Below are positions 1 through 4,931 of a stretch of 5,557 nt of DNA, piece after piece. This DNA comes from Actinotignum schaalii. Lineage in GTDB: Bacteria; Actinomycetota; Actinomycetes; Actinomycetales; Actinomycetaceae. The translations under genes and the position numbers were made by a program. Where the stretch lies: the NCBI GenBank assembly GCA_946222725.1, contig CAMIHT010000120.1, forward strand, positions 1 to 5,557, in the 5' to 3' direction. The notes below the pieces were generated by a model, which was not told the origin of the DNA, did not search any database, and worked only from the letters and a program-made list of their open reading frames with translations. How positions within the stretch are numbered: the stretch's first letter is position 1; every line of letters begins with the position of its first letter.

Positions 1-612
1 AACCGTTCCGCGCAGGATAACGTCCGGGGTGAGGTTATCCACCTCACCAGCCTCGAATTCTTCACCGTGTATCGCAAGGCTCACACTGAGAATCAGTTGA
101 TCGCCCACAAGAGGATCGTCCTTCGCCACGGGCCGCATGACACCGTTATCATTAACTTCTCGACCGCCGTTCCATTCCTCCCAGGAGGAATACACCGCCA
201 TCTTTTTGGCGACGGCGCTCAGCCGGTAGTCCTCATACCCGGTATATTCGTCGTCATCACCACTTTCCCACCTGTCATACATGAAGGGGTCATCCACATA
301 CGCAATGAGGGTGCGGGCAGGAACGTCCGGATAGTCGGGCGAATAAAGCTCGAAGAGCGCTATGGTGTCATCCACCAGCACCACCGCCACATCGTGCCCG
401 GGAGTTCCGCGCAGAGCTGGGAAAGTGTAAGTGGCACCGTCGTAGTAACGCGTGACGAGAAGGCCCGCGCCCTCAGCATCCTGGTACAGACCTACAGCCG
501 CAAAAGTACCCTCGCGAATGATTGTAGGAAAACGCGTATCGATAACAGCCCGAACGAGATCTTCCCACTCGGGGTAGTCGAAACCCAGTGAGTGCAAATC
601 CGGAGAAATCAT
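1..612 (-). CDS. Hypothetical acidic protein, C-terminus outside window
   Basis: The minus-strand frame is open without a stop from the ATG at 612-610 to the left edge, giving 204 residues and no C-terminus. I do not recognise the family. The visible part begins MISPDLHSLGFDYPEWEDLV and is rich in Asp, Glu and aromatic residues, with acidic runs near residues 118-122 (GDDDE). It has no signal peptide, membrane segment or cysteine-rich motif, so it is probably a soluble cytoplasmic protein. A Trp-rich stretch (YSSWEEWNGG, about 141-150) stands out. The start was chosen as the first ATG in this frame; no good Shine-Dalgarno sequence precedes it. The gene lies 48 bases behind the Gdx pair on the same strand with no clear terminator between, so it could be read through from the guanidine-controlled transcript, although it may have its own promoter. 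The long opposite-strand reading frame here is judged a shadow. Confidence 0.72.
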   Translation of the reverse strand, partial: MISPDLHSLGFDYPEWEDLVRAVIDTRFPTIIREGTFAAVGLYQDAEGAGLLVTRYYDGATYTFPALRGTPGHDVAVVLVDDTIALFELYSPDYPDVPARTLIAYVDDPFMYDRWESGDDDEYTGYEDYRLSAVAKKMAVYSSWEEWNGGREVNDNGVMRPVAKDDPLVGDQLILSVSLAIHGEEFEAGEVDNLTPDVILRGTV

Positions 613-626
613 ATGTTCATCATCTC

Positions 627-632
627 ACAATA
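627..632 (-). promoter_or_regulatory. Possible -10 box for the hypothetical gene
   Basis: On the minus strand the bases read TATTGT (TANNNT), 14 bases before the ATG at 612. No matching -35 element is visible. A start of transcription about 7 bases downstream would leave a leader of only a few bases. This is weak evidence based on a six-base motif alone. Confidence 0.25.
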
Positions 633-660
633 TGCCCCTGTTACGGTGCGGACCTGAAAC

Positions 661-1011
661 CTAGTTTTCTAGCTTCTTCCCGCCGCGCTCTTCGCGCCGC
701 TCCACAACCCGCAGCCCGACCACCGCGCCAACGACGCCGCATAGGAACACCACTTTCAGCACGCTGAGCTCCTCGACTCCCCGCGCGGCCGCAATCACCA
801 CGGTGAGCACCGCACCGATCCCCGTCCACACCGCGTAGGCAGTACCGAGCGGAATCTCGCGTAGCGCCCGGGAGAGACCCCACATGGATATAATGAGCGC
901 CACGCCGAACACAATCGCCGGCAGCGGGCGGCTGAGCCCGCGTGAATCGCCGAGCGCCGTCGCCCATACGGCCTCGAAAATACCGGAACCTACCAGAATT
1001 ACCCAGGCCAT
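661..1011 (-). CDS. sugE: SMR family guanidinium exporter subunit (Gdx/SugE type), second of pair
   Basis: This 116-residue, four-helix membrane protein of the small multidrug resistance family is read here as a proton-coupled guanidinium exporter subunit of the inner membrane. The residues known to line the Gdx substrate site are all present: E13 (proton/substrate carboxylate), W16, S42, Y59 and W62, within the family signature GTAYAVWTGIGA at 56-67. This fits the Gdx/SugE subfamily rather than the Qac/EmrE drug exporters. The ATG at 1011-1009 shares its A with the TAA of the preceding SMR gene (TAATG), and AAGGTGG upstream can serve as ribosome binding site, so a longer in-frame upstream start was rejected. 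Compared with its partner it has an extra basic tail after residue 100 (RVVERREERGGKK), which may fix its membrane orientation. Helices lie roughly at 3-20, 32-49, 57-75 and 84-101. Substrate is inferred from residues and the riboswitch upstream. Confidence 0.9.
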   Translation of the reverse strand: MAWVILVGSGIFEAVWATALGDSRGLSRPLPAIVFGVALIISMWGLSRALREIPLGTAYAVWTGIGAVLTVVIAAARGVEELSVLKVVFLCGVVGAVVGLRVVERREERGGKKLEN

Positions 1012-1325
1012 TAGCCCACCACCTTGAGTCCCACCACCGAAGCGAGGAGCACAATAAGCAGCAGCACGCGGGCACGTGAGGTGCTTTCCTGGCCGCTCAG
1101 CCAACCGTAGACCAGCGTGAGGCTTGCGCCCACCCCCACCCAGACCGCGTAGGCCGTGCCGGTGGAGATCTCGCGCATGGCCCAGGCCAGGCCGAGCAGT
1201 GAAAGTGTTTGCGCCAGCACAAAGACCGCGACCGGCCCGCGCCTGGAAAAATGGTCGGATTTATCCAGGGCCGCAGCCCACACAGTTTCGAGCGCGCCGG
1301 AAAGCAGCAGTATTATCCACGCCAT
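1011..1325 (-). CDS. sugE: SMR family guanidinium exporter subunit (Gdx/SugE type), first of pair
   Basis: This 104-residue protein has the typical length and four-helix layout of the SMR family. It carries the full Gdx/SugE active-site set: E13, W16, S42, Y59 and W62, with the signature GTAYAVWVGVGA at 56-67. The opening MAWIILLLSGALETVWAAAL closely resembles SugE proteins. It is expected to act as a dual-topology or paired antiporter that expels guanidinium in exchange for protons, most likely as a heterodimer with the overlapping downstream gene. The ATG at 1325-1323 was chosen because it gives the family's standard N-terminus; upstream in-frame starts (as far as 1910) would run through the riboswitch and the divergent gene. 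No Shine-Dalgarno sequence is visible; the leader immediately before it carries a guanidine-III riboswitch, which likely controls translation. Few positive charges (K22, R28, R29, R51, R84, R86, K101) compared with its partner. Confidence 0.92.
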   Translation of the reverse strand: MAWIILLLSGALETVWAAALDKSDHFSRRGPVAVFVLAQTLSLLGLAWAMREISTGTAYAVWVGVGASLTLVYGWLSGQESTSRARVLLLIVLLASVVGLKVVG

Positions 1326-1329
1326 AGTT

Positions 1330-1340
1330 ACGGTGGCCGT
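1330..1340 (-). promoter_or_regulatory. Competing hairpin next to the start codon (candidate expression platform)
   Basis: On the minus strand the bases read ACGG CCA CCGT, a four-pair stem with a three-base loop that ends four bases before the ATG at 1325. The ACGG strand (1340-1337) is the same one used in pseudoknot stem 2 of the upstream riboswitch, where it pairs with another CCGT at 1361-1358. The two pairings exclude each other. I infer that without guanidine the small hairpin blocks the initiation region, and with guanidine the pseudoknot frees it. The stem is short, so this is a proposal. Confidence 0.4.
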
Positions 1341-1374
1341 CTTTGCGCTGGGCGGGTACGGCTCCCTCGTCCGC
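1336..1374 (-). ncRNA. Guanidine-III (ykkC-III) riboswitch aptamer
   Basis: On the minus strand this 39-base element matches the known guanidine-III aptamer as I recall it from Thermobifida fusca: GCGG, then ACGAGG (1370-1365), then GCCGTACCCGC (1362-1352), a CCAGCGCAAAG joining segment, then ACGGC (1340-1336). Two interleaved stems form the H-type pseudoknot: GCGG 1374-1371 with CCGC 1355-1352, and GCCGT 1362-1358 with ACGGC 1340-1336. The outer base pair of stem 1 differs from the T. fusca aptamer on both strands yet still pairs, which is compensatory change. The aptamer ends 10 bases before the start codon of the first Gdx gene, exactly the gene class this riboswitch is known to control. 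It is expected to sense free guanidine and raise exporter synthesis, most likely at translation since no terminator follows it. Confidence 0.88.
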
Positions 1375-1398
1375 GGCGGTTGGTGCGCGCCCGGGCCC

Positions 1399-1404
1399 AG
1401 GCTA
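1399..1404 (-). promoter_or_regulatory. Possible -10 box for the riboswitch and exporter operon
   Basis: The minus strand reads TAGCCT, a TANNNT match. Transcription starting about 7 bases downstream (near 1392) would give a leader of roughly 65 bases with the riboswitch beginning about 18 bases in, a sensible geometry. No convincing -35 hexamer is seen at 16-18 bases upstream. Placement is by motif and spacing only. Confidence 0.38.
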
Positions 1405-1422
1405 ACACAGGCCGCCGGGGAG

Positions 1423-1428
1423 TATCCT
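1423..1428 (+). promoter_or_regulatory. -10 box of a probable leaderless transcript
   Basis: TATCCT (TANNNT) ends six bases before the ATG at 1435. Transcription would therefore begin at or one base before the start codon, giving a leaderless mRNA, a common arrangement in Actinomycetota. A GGGGAG at 1417-1422 lies 12 bases from the ATG, rather far for a ribosome binding site, and overlaps the region where the promoter would be. Confidence 0.45.
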
Positions 1429-1434
1429 CGAAGC

Positions 1435-2160
1435 ATGAATATCACCTCCCTCACCCTTTCCGGGCAGCCGCTTGCCGCACTCGATATCACCCCTTCCGAG
1501 CAGGGCTTTTGCCTTGTTGCGATCACGTACGTGAACGGTTCCGAGCAGCGCCGTGTCCTTTCCGACGACGCCGCCCTTATCCTTTCCGCCGCTCCGGCCG
1601 CGGATGTTTCCACCGGAGTCACGGCGCTTCTCACCGAACGGGGCGAGGGGAAGGCGGATTTCGCATCGCTGGCCGGGCAGTTGGTGGCCCTGGGAACCGC
1701 GCGCTTCCAGGCAGGCGCACCGGACGTTGCGGGAGCGCGCGGCAGCGAGCTACTGGAGCTCCGGCCGGTGGCCCCCGGGCAGGTGAGCGAGCGGGACACT
1801 CCGCGGATTGTGCCTGCTGAGATGCTTGAAGGTCGCGATCCGGAGGCGGTATTCCCGCGTATTCCGGATGGTTTGCCCGATGCGTGGAGCACGCCGGTGG
1901 GGCGCTTCACTCCCGAATATGAGGAGCGCGCCCGGGTGGTATGGGAGACCCTGTCCGCGGCCGGCTACAGCCCGGAGTTCTGGTGGGCGGGCAGCGAGGA
2001 TGGGGAGGTCATCGCGGTACCTTTCGGCGAATGCGGAGAGTCGTTCCTCGTTGGTATTGAGGAACCGGATGAGCAGGTGGAGATTGATGCGCATATTGCC
2101 GCGGGTGAGCTCGCCGAGTGGCTGGAAAGCGAAATTGACCTGCTGCGGCCAAATGAGTAG
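1435..2160 (+). CDS. Hypothetical acidic protein divergent from exporter pair
   Basis: This gene encodes 241 residues of no family I recognise. The protein is strongly acidic and has no signal peptide or membrane helix. Three parts can be seen: a beta-rich N-terminal segment (about 1-60, MNITSLTLSGQPLAALD onward), an Ala/Gly-rich middle, and a C-terminal region (about 150-241) starting WSTPVGRFTPEYEERARVVW and ending in an acidic amphipathic helix (AGELAEWLESEIDLL). A Trp pair at 173-174 (EFWWAGSEDGEVIAV) suggests a small folded domain. The ATG at 1435 was chosen because the reading frame upstream runs antisense through the exporter gene and riboswitch, while a TATCCT box sits six bases before this ATG. 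The gene is divergent from the Gdx pair across 109 bases, so its promoter lies beside the riboswitch leader. A hairpin follows 36 bases after the stop. A link to guanidine is possible but not shown. Confidence 0.8.
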   Translation: MNITSLTLSGQPLAALDITPSEQGFCLVAITYVNGSEQRRVLSDDAALILSAAPAADVSTGVTALLTERGEGKADFASLAGQLVALGTARFQAGAPDVAGARGSELLELRPVAPGQVSERDTPRIVPAEMLEGRDPEAVFPRIPDGLPDAWSTPVGRFTPEYEERARVVWETLSAAGYSPEFWWAGSEDGEVIAVPFGECGESFLVGIEEPDEQVEIDAHIAAGELAEWLESEIDLLRPNE

Positions 2161-2196
2161 CGCGGCGGGGAGGCGGCGTCGTACCACCACCGCACG

Positions 2197-2226
2197 CGGC
2201 ACGCCCGCGTACTAACGCTCGTGCCG
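2197..2226 (+). terminator. Strong hairpin after the hypothetical gene, likely terminator
   Basis: CGGCACG (2197-2203) pairs perfectly with CGTGCCG (2220-2226), and inside it GCGT (2207-2210) pairs with ACGC (2215-2218) around an ACTA loop. The result is an 11-pair, two-part stem 36 bases past the stop at 2160. There is no T-tract after it, which is usual for many actinobacterial hairpin terminators but leaves the assignment uncertain. It separates this gene from the AI-2E gene on the same strand. Confidence 0.5.
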
Positions 2227-2255
2227 TAACGCGCCCGGCGCAGGCCGTTCTTCAG

Positions 2256-2261
2256 TAAGCT
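2256..2261 (+). promoter_or_regulatory. -10 box of a probable leaderless transcript
   Basis: TAAGCT (TANNNT) ends seven bases before the GTG at 2269. This spacing puts the transcription start on or next to the start codon. No Shine-Dalgarno sequence precedes the GTG, which fits a leaderless mRNA. No -35 match is evident. Confidence 0.45.
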
Positions 2262-2268
2262 AAAGCTT

Positions 2269-3783
2269 GTGAAGGAATCAAAGAAGTCACCCTCCCTGAT
2301 GGATCGAATTCGCTCGGCGGTGTCGCGGCGCGAACAGATTGAGCGCGTGGCCGAGGAGGCCGTGGAGCGTTACGCGAAGGATCCTGCTGATAGTAGTGGG
2401 CGTTCGCAGCGCACCGTGGTGGAGATTCATCCGGCTGGGGTGCAACCGGTTCTGGTGACGTGGGGCGTGAGTGCCTGGCTGCTTATCGGCGTGGTGATTG
2501 CCATTTGGGGCATTTTCCACATGGCGGCGTCCGTGCAGTGGGTGCTCGTGGCGGTGTTCCTCGGGCTGGTGATGACCTCGCTTCTCCATCCGATTGTCAA
2601 TATTTTGGATCGGATTATGCCGCGGGCGCTGGCGACGGCGTTGGCCTTGCTGGGCCTGTTCGCGGCATTGGGCGGGATTATTTACTGGATTGTTGATTCG
2701 GTGGCGAATCAGTGGTCGAGCCTGTCCGAACAGATGCAACGCGGCCTTGATGGCATTTTTAATTGGATTGCGAACGGTCCGATTCCGATTAATATTACGG
2801 TCGATGAGCTGCGCGAGGGCCTGAACGAGGGTATCGAACGTGCGGCTACGTACTTGCAGAATAACGCGGGAAATATTGCGTCGACGGCGCTTTCGCAGGC
2901 CGGCACGGTAGCTTTGGCTTTCACCTTGGTTGCGCTGGCGCTTTTCTGCTCAATTTTCTTCCTGGCAGCCGGGAAGAATATGTGGCTGTGGTTTATTAAT
3001 GTGCTGCCGGATCGGGCGCGGCGGCGCACCCACGCTGCTGCTACCGCCGGGTGGTACAGCTTCTCCGGGTATGCGCGCGGCACGATTCTTATTGCGTTAT
3101 GCGATGGCGTGATGGCCGCGATTCTGCTGGTGGCTTGCGGGGTGCCGCTCGCCGCTCCCCTGGCGACGCTCGTGGTCATCGGTGCTTTTATTCCACTTTT
3201 CGGTGCTCCTGCGGCGATGATTATTGCGGCGCTGGTGGCTCTGGCCACCAAGGGTGTGGTTATCTCATTGGTGGTGCTGGTGGGTGTGGCGCTCATTGGC
3301 CAGTTCGAGGGGCATGTGCTCCAGCCGCTGATTATGGGGCATCAGGTTTCTCTCCATCCGGTGGTTATTGCGGTGGGCGTGACGGCCGGTACGTTCGTGG
3401 CGGGGTTGCTGGGTGCGATTATTGTGATTCCGCTTATTTCTATCGTGTGGGAAGTGTTTAAGGTGCTGCGCCGTACCCCGGATAAGCCGCTCACGGAACT
3501 TCCCGAGTTGGATCTGCGCGATTTGGCGGGTACTGCGGTGGCGAAGCAGCTGCTGGAATACAACGCGAAGGAGCTCAATACCCGAGCGGAGGAATCTCCC
3601 TCGCCGGTCACGGCGAGGGCGGCGTCGCAGACCCTGGGCGGGGAGAATCGCGTGCTCGATACCACGGATATTAACTCCCCCACCCCCGCGGCTCCGGAAC
3701 CGGATTATGCCTTTGACCAGCCGGGCTTTGAGGTGGATGGGGAGGTACCCGGCCCTGATTACAACCCGGTTAAGGGCCAGTAG
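2269..3783 (+). CDS. AI-2E family (PerM-like) membrane transporter
   Basis: This 504-residue integral membrane protein belongs to the AI-2E/PerM family. Hydrophobic helices fall at about 64-83, 89-106, 119-142, 211-235, 270-290, 295-320, 327-343 and 364-397, with the family's soluble insertion at about 143-210. The hallmark segment GQFEGHVLQPLIMGHQVSLHP occurs at 344-364. Members export small molecules or act as sodium/proton antiporters; the name comes from the autoinducer-2 exporter TqsA, but nothing here shows AI-2 as the substrate. The N-terminal 60 residues are charged and cytoplasmic. After the last helix a polar, Pro- and acid-rich tail of about 100 residues follows, ending with PEPDY and PGPDY repeats; this is longer than in minimal family members. 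GTG at 2269 was chosen over the ATG at 2299 because of the TAAGCT box seven bases upstream; neither has a ribosome binding site. It probably forms a single-gene transcript between a hairpin and a converging neighbour. Confidence 0.92.
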   Translation: MKESKKSPSLMDRIRSAVSRREQIERVAEEAVERYAKDPADSSGRSQRTVVEIHPAGVQPVLVTWGVSAWLLIGVVIAIWGIFHMAASVQWVLVAVFLGLVMTSLLHPIVNILDRIMPRALATALALLGLFAALGGIIYWIVDSVANQWSSLSEQMQRGLDGIFNWIANGPIPINITVDELREGLNEGIERAATYLQNNAGNIASTALSQAGTVALAFTLVALALFCSIFFLAAGKNMWLWFINVLPDRARRRTHAAATAGWYSFSGYARGTILIALCDGVMAAILLVACGVPLAAPLATLVVIGAFIPLFGAPAAMIIAALVALATKGVVISLVVLVGVALIGQFEGHVLQPLIMGHQVSLHPVVIAVGVTAGTFVAGLLGAIIVIPLISIVWEVFKVLRRTPDKPLTELPELDLRDLAGTAVAKQLLEYNAKELNTRAEESPSPVTARAASQTLGGENRVLDTTDINSPTPAAPEPDYAFDQPGFEVDGEVPGPDYNPVKGQ

Positions 3784-3856
3784 CCCAGTAGCTCCGCGGC
3801 ATGCGATTCCGCCGGCGCGGCTTCATACCGAAGGTGGCCTCATGGCGAAAGCGCCC
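3784..3856. other. Convergent intergenic gap with weak hairpins
   Basis: The 73 bases separate the ends of the converging AI-2E and AEC genes, where a two-way terminator would be expected. Two weak hairpins are visible: CCGCG (3794-3798) with CGCGG (3816-3820), and GGCG (3844-3847) with CGCC (3852-3855), the latter just past the AEC stop codon. Neither has a T-tract, so terminator function is uncertain. Confidence 0.3.
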
Positions 3857-4783
3857 TTATACCGTTTGCGCGATGACGGTAATGAGGAGGATAACGAGGA
3901 GCGAACCGACCGTGGTGATGATAACGGCGTCGCGGGCCATGGTGACGCCGGAGCGGTAGCGGTGGGCGTAGACGAACACATTGTTGGCCGTGGGGAACGC
4001 CCCGATGATGGCGATCGCCATGAGGGCTTCGCCGCGCGCGCCGAGGAGGTAGCCGGCTCCGAAGGCGATAAGCGGCCCGAGGACCAACCGGCAGAAGATA
4101 CCGAGCATGAGGGGTGCGCTTTCGCGCCCGAAGCGGGGTAGGTGCGCCCCGCGCAGGGACATTCCCATGGCTAGCAAAATAATGGGAACGTTGGCACCTG
4201 CCATTTTGGTGAGCGGTGCGGACACAAGTTCCGGGATGGGGATCTTGAGGAGGGCGACCATGAGCCCGGCGAAGACCGCGATGAGGAGCGGGTTTTTGAG
4301 GCGGGAGAGAATGGTGCGCCACAGCCCTTCCGTTTTCTTCCCGGTTTGGTTGTCGAGGATGGAGAAGAAGACCGGCACCATAACGAGGATTTGGAAGAGC
4401 AGGATAGGAGCGGCCGGGGTGGGGTCGCCGGTGATGGCCACGAGGAAGGCCACGCCCAGGTTGCCGATATTGGTATAGCAGGCAACGAGCGCGCCGACGG
4501 TGAGTTCGGTTCCTCGGCTTTTGAGCAGGGTCGCGGCCAGGGCTGTGTAGATGAGTCCGGTCCCTACCGAGGAGATGATATTGGCTAGTCCGTTCACTCC
4601 GAAGAAGGACGCCGGGTCGGAGTTCGCCAGGGTGGTGAACATGAGTGCCGGCAGGGTGGTGTAGAAGACGAGCTGGGTGAGGGTGCGGTCGCTTCCCGGG
4701 GAAACGATTTTGCAGCGCGCGACGACGTAGCCGACGAGCATGATCGCGATAATCACCCAAAAGTTGAGCAGTACAGAAGCCAT
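3857..4783 (-). CDS. AEC family (auxin efflux carrier-like) transporter
   Basis: This gene encodes 308 residues with about ten hydrophobic helices in two halves, the architecture of the AEC/Mem_trans family that includes bacterial malate, malonate and other organic-acid carriers as well as plant PIN proteins. The two crossover motifs are visible: TNIGNLG at 104-110 in the first half and FPTANNVF at 263-270 in the second, with a charged cytoplasmic loop between the halves near 145-165 (NQTGKKTEGLWRTILSRLKN). Length is typical. The substrate cannot be told from sequence. The ATG at 4783-4781 was chosen because it places helix 1 (MASVLLNFWVIIAIMLVGYVV) right at the N-terminus; an in-frame ATG 30 codons upstream would add a polar stretch unlike the family and would run through the promoter region. 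It converges on the AI-2E gene and appears to be transcribed alone, with a possible -10 box and repeated CTCGAG sites upstream. Confidence 0.9.
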   Translation of the reverse strand: MASVLLNFWVIIAIMLVGYVVARCKIVSPGSDRTLTQLVFYTTLPALMFTTLANSDPASFFGVNGLANIISSVGTGLIYTALAATLLKSRGTELTVGALVACYTNIGNLGVAFLVAITGDPTPAAPILLFQILVMVPVFFSILDNQTGKKTEGLWRTILSRLKNPLLIAVFAGLMVALLKIPIPELVSAPLTKMAGANVPIILLAMGMSLRGAHLPRFGRESAPLMLGIFCRLVLGPLIAFGAGYLLGARGEALMAIAIIGAFPTANNVFVYAHRYRSGVTMARDAVIITTVGSLLVILLITVIAQTV

Positions 4784-4792
4784 AACAGCACT

Positions 4793-4798
4793 AGTGTA
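4793..4798 (-). promoter_or_regulatory. Possible -10 box for the AEC transporter
   Basis: The minus strand reads TACACT (TANNNT), nine bases before the ATG at 4783. Transcription would start only a couple of bases before the ATG, so the mRNA would be almost leaderless, and no Shine-Dalgarno sequence is seen. No good -35 element is present. Confidence 0.38.
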
Positions 4799-4826
4799 GA
4801 CAGAGTTCTTCAGGTGTGAGGGCGTA

Positions 4827-4886
4827 TCTCGAGTGCGCGGTGCAGCAGTGGAGGGACCGCGCGCGTCGTGCATGTCTCGAGCACGC
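4827..4886. repeat. Paired CTCGAG-centred repeats upstream of AEC gene
   Basis: TCTCGAGTGCGC (4827-4838) and TCTCGAGCACGC (4875-4886) match at 10 of 12 positions and lie 48 bases apart, start to start. Each contains the palindrome CTCGAG. They sit about 30 to 95 bases upstream of the proposed AEC promoter in the intergenic gap, a position that would suit a dimeric regulator binding two sites. Function is inferred from position only. Confidence 0.35.
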
Positions 4887-4912
4887 AGCGGTTTGCCACC
4901 GTGTGCACCGCG
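4836..4912. repeat. Nine-base inverted repeat in the intergenic gap
   Basis: CGCGGTGCA (4836-4844) is the exact reverse complement of TGCACCGCG (4904-4912), separated by 59 bases. Within the right part, GCAC (4881-4884) with GTGC (4903-4906) and CGGT (4889-4892) with ACCG (4898-4901) could form a smaller imperfect hairpin after the phosphatase-family gene, perhaps a terminator, but without a T-tract. Confidence 0.3.
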
Positions 4913-4931
4913 GCGCAGCAGCAGGGCGAGC

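Noticed and set aside
67..591. 174-residue plus-strand reading frame
   Set aside because: It lies wholly opposite the left-edge minus-strand frame, which has more protein-like composition and no stop over 204 codons; the plus translation is rich in His/Ile/Val with no domain.
661..1325. Assignment of the SMR pair to the Qac/EmrE multidrug subfamily
   Set aside because: The GTAYAVWTGIGA signature, S42 and W16 with the riboswitch upstream favour the Gdx/SugE guanidinium class.
1156..1434. N-terminal extension of the plus-strand hypothetical protein
   Set aside because: It is antisense to the SMR gene and the riboswitch; the ATG at 1435 has a correctly spaced TATCCT box.
1326..1434. Guanidine-I or guanidine-II (mini-ykkC) riboswitch
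   Set aside because: The leader is too short for guanidine-I, and it lacks the paired hairpins with ACGR loops of guanidine-II; the interleaved stems match guanidine-III.
1011..1910. 299-residue version of the first SMR gene with an upstream start
   Set aside because: The extra N-terminus is Arg/Ser/Pro-rich antisense noise across the divergent gene and the riboswitch; the SMR family begins exactly at the ATG at 1325.
2287..3683. Several minus-strand and frame-shifted frames inside the AI-2E gene
   Set aside because: They are shadows of a clear family match with continuous membrane segments.
2269..3783. Claim of autoinducer-2 quorum-sensing export
   Set aside because: The family name does not establish the substrate, and no luxS or signalling gene is nearby.
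3707..4588. Plus-strand frames opposite the AEC gene
   Set aside because: They are repetitive Gly/Asp/Glu/Arg-rich antisense translations of transmembrane coding with no start signals.
4784..4873. 30-residue N-terminal extension of the AEC transporter
   Set aside because: The added polar stretch is unlike the family, which starts with helix 1, and it covers the promoter and repeat region.
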